Position numbers and translations under genes: made by a program | Shown here: positions 50,583 to 60,418 of the stretch, piece after piece | How positions within the stretch are numbered: the first letter of the stretch is position 1 | How the letters are laid out: every line of letters begins with the position of its first letter | Assembly (NCBI RefSeq): GCF_003945595.2 | Contig: NW_024104421.1 | Location: 5,704,001-5,768,000, forward strand | DNA from: Pipra filicauda | Taxonomy: Eukaryota; Chordata; Aves; Passeriformes; Pipridae | Length of the DNA stretch: 64,000 nucleotides | Direction: 5' to 3' | Notes under the pieces: model-generated | The model's database searches: none | Seen by the model: only the letters and a program-made list of their open reading frames with translations | What the model was told of the DNA's origin: nothing

Positions 50583-51902
50583 GGTACTATTTTTTTAGTG
50601 CAGACTTCTGCACAAAGCATACCACAATTACTAATTAGACCTCATCTGTCAAACTTAGCTGGTTTCAGGGACAGGAAACAATGGGTTATGACTGGAAAAT
50701 CTCAAGTAGTTGGACATAGAAACCTTACATGCACAACACCCTTAAGAAAAAAAGACTACAAAAGTGCTAACCCAGTGAAAGTACATATTTGTGTGTTGTG
50801 TACCTGTGTTTGTGTTTGAACATATGAATGCATTTAGGTTTATCTGTAGTTAAAATTTGCATTAGTATCTAAATAAAAGTATGTCCTCTTATTCATTAGC
50901 CTTGTATCTTGTTTTCAGAATTGTCCCTACTTTTCAATTAATTGAACATTTCTTATTTGATGTAGAAGGCCAAAGAACAGAGCCATGAAATAACTGAAAC
51001 CAACACCATTTTTTAACAAATAACAATACTCATTAACTGGAAGAAGGTCATTATACTGTGTAATTCCCTGCTGCTTTGTTATTTGAATGATCAGTTATTC
51101 AATAATGAGATTTGAGAAATCCTACAAATTGTACGGTGTTTACTAAAGCAAGCATGAAGTGTTTAGTTTAACTGACATACAAAACTATAATATTTCATCA
51201 TAGTAATTAGAGTTATTTTGTAACATCTGCATATCAGGATCTTGATGCTTCATGTATGATCAACACATCTTTAAAAACAGGCAGAATATAAACTGGGAAT
51301 ACTAACATAATCGTGGAGAACTTTTCATTTTAAATGTCAGTCAAATGCAAGCAAAGGTTAAAGGGACATAAATCCATTTTTGAGTTGACAACAGGCTGCT
51401 AAGTTTAAGCTGCATAAGATCACATTTATGCCTAATACAATGAACTTGCACTGTTTTTTGAGAAACAGTTTGTTTATCTCTGGACCCTGCCCATGGTCCA
51501 AAAGTGGCCATTACTGGAAAAAGTCAAATCCAAGTGTACTGGATCATTTGTTGGAGGCGCATTTTCATCTAATAGATCTGCCGAATGTGCCTCTGATAAC
51601 AGGGTTTACAGGAGACACTGCTCCATCGTCTGAGGCTTGAGAATCACCATTGATAATTCCTCTGCATTATCCTTCCCTGATACTTGGCATGTTCCTCCTG
51701 GCCCCAAGGAGGAAGGAATGGTTGTGGACCAAGGAGTCACCCTTGCTAAGTTCCCCTCTCCTCCCCTCAGTTCAGAGTGGATGTGTCCAGACTGGACACT
51801 ATTTAGAGCGACATTTGCCTTTATGCCCATTCTACTGATCTTTATGCTTACTCACCAGAGGCCCTCACTGTCACATCCTGCGTGACATCTTCCCTTTTTA
51901 TT

Positions 51903-51977
51903 TCCTGCATGCATGGTGTGTGACTGCACACACAGTCCCTAAAAAGGGTTCAAAGTGCCCTATGTATGCACGCAGGA
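51903..51977. repeat. Nested inverted repeats (possible structured element)
   Basis: The outer arms TCCTGCATGCAT (51,903-51,914) and ATGCACGCAGGA (51,966-51,977) pair at 11 of 12 positions. The twelfth would be a G-U wobble in RNA from the minus strand. Inside, GTGTGTG (51,916-51,922) pairs exactly with CACACAC (51,927-51,933) across ACTG, and CCCT-AAAA-AGGG forms a third small stem. The overall length resembles a small RNA precursor, but the branched fold does not suit a typical microRNA hairpin. Confidence 0.45.
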
Positions 51978-53830
51978 TTTTAGTGGTAGGCATGACACTG
52001 TTCTGTCTACAGCTCTATGAAACTGATGGTCATATTCTGTTCATATTCTTTACAGCTCATAACCTTAAGATCTTCTCTAGCCCATGAATCAGTCTGTCAA
52101 GGATGGGGCAAGTAAGACACTGCCTACCAGAATCACCACAACAGAGAAAGAAAAACTGCTTCCTGAACTCCTGGGATACGCACAAAGATTTGAAACATGA
52201 CAGCTGCCCTAGGTTTTTTATTTATTTCAACTTTGAATTATTATTTGCCCCAGACAGTGTAGAAACTTCTCTGCAATCACTAAAAACAATTTTAATAGCA
52301 TAATGTATTAAGAATGTATAGGATACTCTCAGGTATATTTTGAGGACAACAAGGTGAACACGAGAGCTCTAGAATGGCTAGAATAAATCCAAGTTCACGT
52401 GATCTTATCCATACAACTGATTCCTGGCAGGGCCCAGAAAGGGTATCTTCCCAAATGATTTCCAAGTTTCATTTTAGAGGAAGGTAATTTAATGACAACA
52501 AAAGAGAACTTGAGAATGCTTTCAAAATTACACAGTGTTGCTGACCATGCATTCAGTATTTGAGCTGGTTGCCTAGTACCAATTTATTGAGATGAATAGA
52601 CATACTGGAAAACACCAAATATTTAAATTCCTTCTAGAGACCTCTAAGATTGCTCAAACTCCAGGCAGAGAGCATTATCTACTCTCTATGTCCTTGTTTA
52701 TCCATTAAAACATGCAATGAAAGAAGTAGAAACCCTGTAGTAGGAAGATTTGTCAGTAAGAACAGCAGAAATCAAATTAAGGGGTCCCAACCCAATCTGC
52801 CTCTCAGCATAAGTCTCGATTCCAAGCTATGGTTCTGCCTACTAATGCTGTATTCATTGATGATATCTTTACAAGAAATAATGAGATTAGTCTGTCTCCA
52901 AAAATGCAAAACAACCAAAAATAAAGGGAAAATGTACTTCATTTAACCCTTGCTCTGCCTTTCCTTTCCTTTCATCTTGCTGATTAATTGCTTCTATCTC
53001 TTCCTCCTTTGCTGACATTTTGATCTCCTGCAAGTCTGTCCACTGCAAATCTGAACAAGTCAGAGGTGCCCCTCGTTGTTTATAGTCAGGTTGCCAAATT
53101 GCTGCCCACTCTCATGGCCATGAGCTCTGTGGAGCCCGGGACCTCCTCCTCGGTACTTCTGAGTCAGGGAACACTTGGATGACTATTTACACCTGGATAA
53201 CTACTGCGAGTACTCTTCAGTTTGCTTGCTTCCATTTGCTCACCATCCCACTGAAATTACTGGAGTGCTAGGCAGGAACTGGAGTGTACTGTGCCTGGCC
53301 AAAATCTTGTATAAGGATGATACTGAGTATAAAACATATAACACACAGAACAGAGTTTGGTTTGATTCAGGTGAAGTATTCTTTTGTGATATAGCCTAAA
53401 ACTTGAATCTGAGACACTCACAGAAGTTCAAATCTCTTCACCAAGACGTTTCAGAAGCTTCTTGTATTTTTTTCATTCCAAACAGTCAACAAATACACCA
53501 AGCAGTATAAACTTTTTCTCTCAAGGTGAAATCCATAGGTCTGGATAAAAGCCAAGATCATTAAATACTGTTTTGAAGGCTAATGAACATAGATTAGCAG
53601 GATGTTGGATAGATATGTGTAAATTTGTTCTTGATGTTTTCCTGCAATGAACTACTAAGTAATATTTTCTTTTGACAACTCTTTAATGCCTTAGTTCAAC
53701 TGAATGCAAATCAAGTGCAGAAAGAACCTGTCGTTTTTTTTTAAAATTGCAGATTTTCTTCAGCATCCCATTTCTTTACCTATCAGCCTAGTTATTTTTT
53801 CTCATGGCGACAGAAGATTTTCTTTGATTA

Positions 53831-54450
53831 CAGAATCACAAAACCACAGAATTGTTGAGGTGTGAATGTACCTCTAGTTTGGGAGTTTTCTAGTCCTTCT
53901 CCCTTACTACACAGTTGAGTTTTGAAAATTTCCAACAATGGAGACTTCACAAAATCTCCGGCAACCTGCCCCAGCATGCAACTACCTTCCCAGTAAAAAA
54001 AGAGTAACTGTAATGTTTAAAACAATTTCCTCTGGTTTAGTTTGTGCCTGCTCTACCCTGTCCTTTCCCAGAGCACCAATGAGAAAAGTCCAGTCCTGCC
54101 TTCTTTAGTCCCCTTAGTCAGATATTTATATCCCCTGAAGTTTCTCTTCTCCAGGCTGAATGTTCCCATCTATCTCAATTTCTCCTTATACAAGAGGTGT
54201 CTCAGTCCCTTAATCACTTTTGTGGCCCTTGACAGGACTCACACCAGCATAATTATGTCCCTCTTGTGCTGATGAGCCCAGCACTGCTCTGAGCACTCCA
54301 GATGTGGTTGAACCAACCCTAAGTAGAAGAGAAAGATCATTCCCCTTGAACTGCTGGCAATGCTGTTGCCCACCATTTCTGCAAGGGCACATTATCTCCT
54401 TGTGGTCAATGAGTTGACCACAATGAAAAGTCCTCTTTTGCAAAGTGGTT
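53831..54450 (-). mobile_element. CR1 LINE fragment with ORF2 remnant
   Basis: Minus orientation, about 620 bases, the longest CR1 piece here. It begins with CAGAATCACAAAACCACAGAATTG and runs into decayed ORF2 sequence. On the minus strand 54,182-54,229 encodes RATKVIKGLRHLLYKE, matching the conserved segment downstream of the reverse-transcriptase core, and an FSLEKR-like segment follows. Frameshifts and stops interrupt it. Base words CTCCAGGCTGAA and TTTGTGGCCCTTG are diagnostic. It is inactive. Confidence 0.93.
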
Positions 54451-54463
54451 GTACATCTGATCC

Positions 54464-54480
54464 TATATATATATATATAT
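54464..54480 (+). repeat. (TA)n microsatellite
   Basis: Seventeen bases of alternating T and A directly follow the CR1 piece and lead into further AT-rich sequence to about 54,505. It is a short dinucleotide repeat that may vary in length. Confidence 0.9.
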
Positions 54481-57150
54481 CCTATTATATATAAATATTA
54501 TAGGTATGTATTTACTTAGAGCATATTTTAGGTTATTGGAGCATTTTAATGTTCCTTTACTTCAGAGAAGTATCTCTCCTTCCAGTAGCTCTCTGCATCT
54601 CATCACACTTCCCTCAGTCACCCTTCTGCTTGTGGAGTTCTTCAGGACCCTCCACAGTTGTCTCAACCCTCTTAAGGAGGAGTACAAGGCTGCCTCCTTT
54701 TTGTGGAAGCCTTATTATAGCATGAGGCTGGGCAACTGTGTATCACTCTCCTAGCCCCAGTCAAGTACTTCAGGACCTAAAAATAAGGGTCTTGGAATCC
54801 CATCTGAGTGGGAAATAATATTTTCTCTACCCTTCCTACATTCATATTAGAGAGTTGACTTTGTTCCCAATTAAATATACAAATCACTAGTCAAAAAATA
54901 TAGATTATAATTAATAAACAAACCTTTACTCTGTCAAGCTGAGGTTTGTGTACACACCTTAACAAATTGAGCCTCACAATCCTAAAGAAGACAGTGCTCT
55001 AAGGGTCTTTATTTTGCAGTGAGGCTGGTTGTGGTACTAAAAAGTTCAGTGAGTTCCCCCACATCACAAAGCCCGTCAGTAACAGGGACAGATGGAAAGT
55101 TGGCCCTTTCTGAGAGAAAAAGATAATTCTTGACAAAGCTACAAGCTTCAGCCTTTTTACACTGTCTAAGAAAGACAGTTTTGAGATTCCTGGGTCTGGC
55201 AAAGTCTTGACCTCTATCCTTTTGTGCAAGTTGTAAAGTCCACTTCTCTTGCCTGGCATCTGTGGACTGGTGGTTTGAAGATTTTGAGGGTTTTTTTGTA
55301 ACCTTTTAGTGACAAGAGCTTTTCAGTGACACAGTTGTTTTGGAAAAGCATATCCATTTACTTCAGGGGTTTGTAAGAGGTACTACTTTGCTGCATGGAA
55401 CTCAGTCTGTTTTTCCTTAATTTAAATATTTTAAGGCACTGGGATTTGTCTTAATATTTAAGGTAAAAGACAAAAGAAATGTTATTTCTTACTGTGGCAC
55501 CCATCACAGACACCTTATGTCACATGTACCATTTGTTATTGGTCAGGGGACACTCAGGCATGTCCCTTGCAATTACTAAATTCCCTTTTCCAAGTAGAAA
55601 TCAATCACTCTTTATTTATTATGAGACACACTTAGAGAGTTTGAATTTGTAGAATTCTGACCTATGTGAATAGTGTTCTGATTTCCTTTAGGAAAAAGAA
55701 AATGGTTGTTAAATTAGCTGCGGGTCCGTCAGCAGTGATCACAATGCAGGGACACATTCTGCAGCAGTAGCACAATGAATGCTTGCAAAACCACCTGAGA
55801 CCTGCTAAGCTTTCATTCCTGTTCATGCAGAGAAGTTAGACTTTTTTCTTTCATTTCTTCCATAATAATTTAGGAACAGTGAGAGCCTGTACAGGGTGTC
55901 AGTTCTCAATCAAATAAAGTTGAACTAAAGCACACAGAGCTTGCATTTTCATTATGAATTTTCAGGCTCTCCTAAAGCACAGAAATCTTAGTGTTTGATG
56001 GAACAAAACAACTATAATGACTATTATTAAGATTGTTAAGTCTTATTATGATGATGGCACGCAAGAGCCCCAGTCAGGATTGAAACATCTTCTTCCCCTC
56101 TCTGCATCCTGCTTGAGGAGACATAAAATAATGCAGAAATGATGTCTGACAGAAAGGACTTGCTGCCTATGCAATACCTGTCTCTTCTCCAACCCACTTC
56201 TTACCTTACTATTCAGCATGCTGTGCAAAACACTGACATACTCTTGTAACCCCTCACGTGATGATTATTTCTCAGTGTGCTTGTTTTCTTCACCAGTTTA
56301 CTTTCATCCATTTTTTGCATCCCTATTTTGGGGGACCTACATCCATTTCATACTCACTTGTAGCACTGATTTTCCATTTTTTCTTAGCCCCTTTCTTTCC
56401 TCATCCTACTCTTGTAGGGTCTTCTGTGTTTCATATTTCTTTCTTTTATATTTTCTATGCCACGTCCATTGTGTCGGATTGCCGAGACAATCTTCAGACC
56501 AAACAGAAATTGGAATTGCCTATCTGACTTTTCTCATGCTGTGCCAGTATAAAAAGATTAGATTAAGAAGGGATGACACCGGGAAATCAAGAAGAGCAAT
56601 GATCCAGTCTGATCCTGATGTCAATTCATTGCTCCACGTTCACTTAATTTTCCTCATCTGCACCATCCTGTCATCCCCTGTGGGTAATTTACAACACCGT
56701 GTTTAACTTTTCATCTAGGATCAGAGTGAGTGAAAGCAGGGAGATTCATATTCTATAAAATCTGCACCACAGTCATAATTAGCATGGCTAATATTTCACT
56801 ATCTAACAATCAAACGAAGAAGTACTATGTTCCTATAGACACCTCTGATACAAGAACAGAAGACACAGATGCCCAAAACCCAACTCCTGGAAAAGTCTTG
56901 TTCCTTCCTGTCATCCACTGCCCCACTGCCCTACTACCCCTGGAAATCCTGCCCCTTCAACAGACATGCTGTCTGTTTACTTCACCTCAGCAGTTCTGCA
57001 AAACATCCTCCCTCCCATGTTTGCATGTTGTTCTGTGTCCCATCTGTTGCCCTATCCAATTTACCCAAAAGTACATCAGAAAGAAAGTCCCTCCCCATTT
57101 CAGACAGAGGGTCACCATTTTGTTTCACCTCCCATGTTTCAATTAGATTA
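54481..57150. other. Mixed sequence with pyrimidine-rich strand, no gene seen
   Basis: From about 56,220 to 57,120 the plus strand is rich in C and T, which lowers stop frequency. This explains the long frames there: 162 codons at 56,218-56,706 and 138 at 56,730-57,146, each with an overlapping rival in another frame. Their translations are dominated by S, F, L, P and C and show no motif. I do not call them genes. Confidence 0.55.
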
Positions 57151-57300
57151 CTGAATCACAGTGTGCTCGAGGTTGCAAGGGACTTCTACAGGTCATCTTG
57201 TCCAAATCTCCTGCTCAACCACTGTCTGCTCATCCCATCAGGGCCAAAGGGGTGTGCCATTTGCTAAGTATTCTCCAACCTGATCCTCTTCCAGTGCTCT
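57151..57300 (-). mobile_element. Degraded CR1 LINE 3' end
   Basis: Minus orientation. CTGAATCACAGTGTGCTCGAGG is a decayed tail, followed by GGGACTTCTACAGGTCATC and GTCCAAATCTCCTGCTC, which correspond to the CR1 3' untranslated segment. The following bases match progressively worse, so the upper boundary is approximate. Confidence 0.78.
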
Positions 57301-58342
57301 AGTGGCTATGATCCATGGGAACTCTTGGAGAACTCTGGGTCTGGAGGGGATAAACCCTATGCTGATTTTCGTCTTTTATAGACTCCTGAAATTAAGATTG
57401 TCAAACTGTCCTGTAGAAAACAATGCTGCAAGACAACGTCAACAACGCAGCTCAACGCAACACCTTGAAGAAAGGAATGATGGATTTGGTTACAGCAAAA
57501 GATATTTCAGTCTCTCACACTGAGGCACCAGTACCTCCAGTGGCAGGATGTGTGTGAGCAGCCTGCAAGCCCTCAGGCACTGGGACACTGAACCCAGGCA
57601 GCCCGGCCAGAGTTGCTCACACGAAAGTTGAGTTTTTGAGCCTCTCCCCACACTACCTGGGGTCTTACTAAGGAGTAAGAAACCACTGAGGAGTGTGCTG
57701 GTTTGGGATGCACTTCATTATACACTTCAGATATGATTCTCTGTCTTGTCCTCCGTCTGTCAATCTGTGAGTCATCAGGATTTAGGCACTGCCTCTCTTT
57801 CAAGTCCAGTTGCCCTAAGGAATTGTAGGTAGATGGGTGCTAGGAAATCGACCTGCTACTGCAGCTGTCAGCAGAACTAGCCATTTTTATGCCCTGATGG
57901 TATTTTAAGCCTGGATGTCCACATTTACTCTCCATTCATAGACTTTTTTTTTTCTTTTTTTTTCTTTTTATTTTTCAGTTTTCCACAGCCCAGAAATCTT
58001 TTCTGGGTTTCTATTGTCTAATACATCACAGACACTTTGGTATATGACAAGAAAAAAGAAAAAAAAAAAATAAAAAGACAGCTAACATGTATGATTCACA
58101 GGTTTTTTCTTTTAAACCTCCCATGATTCCGGTGTTATCGCTCCGTACTTTGGTAACATAGCAGGAATGTAAACTCTCTACTCTCCTGGCTCAGAATTAC
58201 ACCTGAACTACAAATGAATGTTGTAGTGCCCTTTCTTCTATGCAGTCATTCCAACAATAAATTCTAAGCAGATCCAAACTTCATGCTCTCTATCTCTATT
58301 TTATTGGATTTTGCTGAGTTCATTCTGCACCTTTCCACTTTC
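57301..58342. other. No gene seen; contains homopurine/homopyrimidine arms
   Basis: A GC-richer segment at 57,520-57,660 precedes the T-rich and A-rich tracts listed separately. The T-rich tract ends in TTTTTCAG at 57,971-57,978 and looks like a strong plus-strand splice acceptor. No supported exon follows. Confidence 0.5.
57943..58077. repeat. Facing poly-T and poly-A tracts around a hairpin
   Basis: A T-rich tract (57,943-57,976: T10, C, T9, C, T5, A, T5) faces an A-rich tract (58,051-58,077), about 75 bases apart, so the two can pair as long imperfect arms. Between them CCCAGAAA (57,989-57,996) pairs exactly with TTTCTGGG (58,000-58,007) across a TCT loop. The result is a nested inverted-repeat structure that could extrude or form a triplex. 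Confidence 0.7.
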
Positions 58343-58345
58343 TTA

Positions 58346-58729
58346 TTCTCTATTATTCCCATTACATAATCCTTTTGTATCCAAGGCAAGGTGTAAAAAA
58401 GCTTGCAAGAAAGCAGAACAGAGACTTACCATTAATAGGACAGACAGAAAGAAATCTGTTGAGTAATGAAAAATAAGCTTTTCTTTTGCATTTAAATAAT
58501 ATTCTAAATACTCTTTCTGTGAGTTGTCATAATGTTCTGTCATTGACTGTCCTGCTACATATTCATCAAGAGTTACCTCCCGGCTAATCAGAACTTTATT
58601 ACATATAATAGAGATATCAGCTGCCATCAGATGAAGACCTTGATCCAGGTTTTCTGTGCAGCATTTATAACTGGGAACAGCAGTTGACTCTCTCCTGAGA
58701 TTAGCAGCCCAGTGATCAATGTCAGATAG
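58346..58729 (-). CDS. Candidate coding exon, unrecognised
   Basis: A minus-strand frame of 128 codons is open from the stop complement at 58,730-58,732 down to a stop at 58,343-58,345. A consensus donor ATG|GTAAGT ends a possible exon at 58,430. Acceptor-like sites would start it at 58,694 (CTCAG|GAG), 58,670 (TTCCCAG|TTA) or 58,653 (GCACAG|AAA). The translation includes AADISIICNKVLISREV and EHYDNSQKEYLEYYLNAKEK. It has mixed composition and reads like a folded, partly helical protein, but I recognise no family. A frame this long is expected a few times by chance in 64 kb, so the splice context is the main support. The internal ATG at 58,627 need not be a start. Confidence 0.22.
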
Positions 58730-59130
58730 TTAATAAGTTCAGTTCCACAAATCACTGTTATGAGAAAGTCAGGACATTCAATGCAAAACTAAGCTGTGCA
58801 AGAGTACTAGGCTAAGCAGGCAGACAAGGTACTTAAGGACACAAAATTCTAAGAAAGTTAAAGACAATTAAGGATAAACTGCATAGCAACCAAACTATCA
58901 CATAGGAAGTTCAAACCGTTTAATAGTCTAGAAGCTTATTTGTATATGATGTTCTCAAGACAATAGTATGATGGTAGAGCTTAGTCTGTACTCATTTGAG
59001 TGCCTCCTAACTAATTTCAGTAGGACTATAAAGTCATAATTAGGTACAGGTTTAATCATAAATATTCCAGAACAAAATCATTTTAAAGAAAGCTCATGAT
59101 CCCACCTTTTGACAAGGAAAAAGGATTCAG
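58730..59130. other. Short AT-rich spacer, nothing seen
   Basis: About 400 bases between the candidate exon and the tandem duplication. It contains no repeat or open frame worth noting. If the exon is real, a minus-strand intron would run through here. Confidence 0.5.
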
Positions 59131-59767
59131 TGATAATTTTCAACCTGGCAAAAGAAATAACATTTTAATATAACTATTAGAATGTTAAAAAAAGGAAACA
59201 AAAGAATCATAGTATTTAAACAAATCATTCAAATGGTTCTGACTACAGGAAAAATATCAGTATTTACTGAGGAGAATAATTCAATCTTTTATTCAGCTGT
59301 AGTTCTTGTTTCTTTCATAGTTCTTTCTTGCTGCCTTCTGTGAGTTGTAAACATCTTGGTTTGCAAGTCAGGTTACAACTTGGCTTCTGTTCAGATCAGC
59401 AGTTGACCTTTTACTGGCTTCAGAAGAGGGATTTCTACTGCCAAAGCTTACAGGAAGTGGATTTTAACTGAAGTTGTCATAGACCTGTTTACTCACGGAC
59501 TGCTGCCACACACATAAGAAGGAAACTCTGGACTACCAACGTAACTTACGTGCTAAGGAACTTTATTAAGAGAGTATGGGATCTGTTTTTTGCTGATCAG
59601 CCTTTTCTCTTGTTTCCCCAAACAGTGCTGCCCCTTGTGCACCTGTTCCTTCTTTCACTGCTGCAGGATAGTGCAGAAAAGGGAACAGAACAGAAACTTT
59701 TGGTAGGGTCATCAGCCTAAGGATAAGGAAACACAAGTGTGCACCCTGTGGTGGTCTCACTACTAGG
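59131..59767. repeat. Tandem duplication, copy 1 (637 bp)
   Basis: This is the first of two head-to-tail copies. It begins TGATAATTTTCAACCTGG and ends CTCACTACTAGG. Compared with copy 2 it has one visible substitution (ACTGAGG against ACTAAGG near 59,269), lacks 12 net bases after AAGCTT near 59,449, and lacks two bases in GTTGTCATAG. On the minus strand it contains AATAAAG followed by TTCCTTAGC, a polyadenylation-like context, and a good acceptor-like TTCTTTTGCCAG. The frames inside show no motif I recognise. Confidence 0.96.
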
Positions 59768-60418
59768 TGATAATTTTCAACCTGGCAAAAGAAATAACAT
59801 TTTAATATAACTATTAGAATGTTAAAAAAAGGAAACAAAAGAATCATAGTATTTAAACAAATCATTCAAATGGTTCTGACTACAGGAAAAATATCAGTAT
59901 TTACTAAGGAGAATAATTCAATCTTTTATTCAGCTGTAGTTCTTGTTTCTTTCATAGTTCTTTCTTGCTGCCTTCTGTGAGTTGTAAACATCTTGGTTTG
60001 CAAGTCAGGTTACAACTTGGCTTCTGTTCAGATCAGCAGTTGACCTTTTACTGGCTTCAGAAGAGGGATTTCTACTGCCAAAGCTTCCCACCAGGGGCGC
60101 AGGAAGTGGATTTTAACTGAAGTTGTGACATAGACCTGTTTACTCACGGACTGCTGCCACACACATAAGAAGGAAACTCTGGACTACCAACGTAACTTAC
60201 GTGCTAAGGAACTTTATTAAGAGAGTATGGGATCTGTTTTTTGCTGATCAGCCTTTTCTCTTGTTTCCCCAAACAGTGCTGCCCCTTGTGCACCTGTTCC
60301 TTCTTTCACTGCTGCAGGATAGTGCAGAAAAGGGAACAGAACAGAAACTTTTGGTAGGGTCATCAGCCTAAGGATAAGGAAACACAAGTGTGCACCCTGT
60401 GGTGGTCTCACTACTAGG
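59768..60418. repeat. Tandem duplication, copy 2 (651 bp)
   Basis: The second copy starts directly where copy 1 ends and matches it base for base apart from one substitution and two indels. The first indel adds CCACCAGGGGCGC-containing sequence at 60,087-60,099; the second adds GA in GTTGTGACATAG. Only two or three bases (GTG) are shared at the junctions, so the duplication was not mediated by long flanking repeats. The minus-strand frame of 107 codons at 60,217-60,540 overlaps this copy and shares its C-terminal half with the frame in copy 1. It is not recognised and is probably chance. Confidence 0.96.

Larger units (their letters stand above)
47498..53830. other. AT-rich sequence between CR1 pieces, no gene seen
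   Basis: Outside the CR1 fragments at 48.5 and 50.4 kb, no gene is supportable. A T run lies at about 50,331-50,341. Three overlapping frames on both strands at 51,606-51,885 share a C-rich segment and are mutually exclusive, so they are probably chance. A GC-richer patch at 53,060-53,160 has no recognisable identity. Confidence 0.55.

Noticed and set aside
56218..56706. Longest open frame in the window, 162 codons on plus
   Set aside because: It lies in a pyrimidine-rich strand with a rival overlapping frame. The translation is dominated by S, F, L, C and P with no motif, and its length is within chance for 64 kb.
56730..57267. Three overlapping plus-strand frames of 138, 132 and 62 codons
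   Set aside because: Several frames are open at once because the strand is C/T-rich; none shows a motif, and the block ends inside a CR1 fragment.
57971..57978. Strong splice-acceptor-like T tract ending in TTTTTCAG
   Set aside because: No supported exon follows, and the tract is better explained as the poly-T arm of the inverted repeat.
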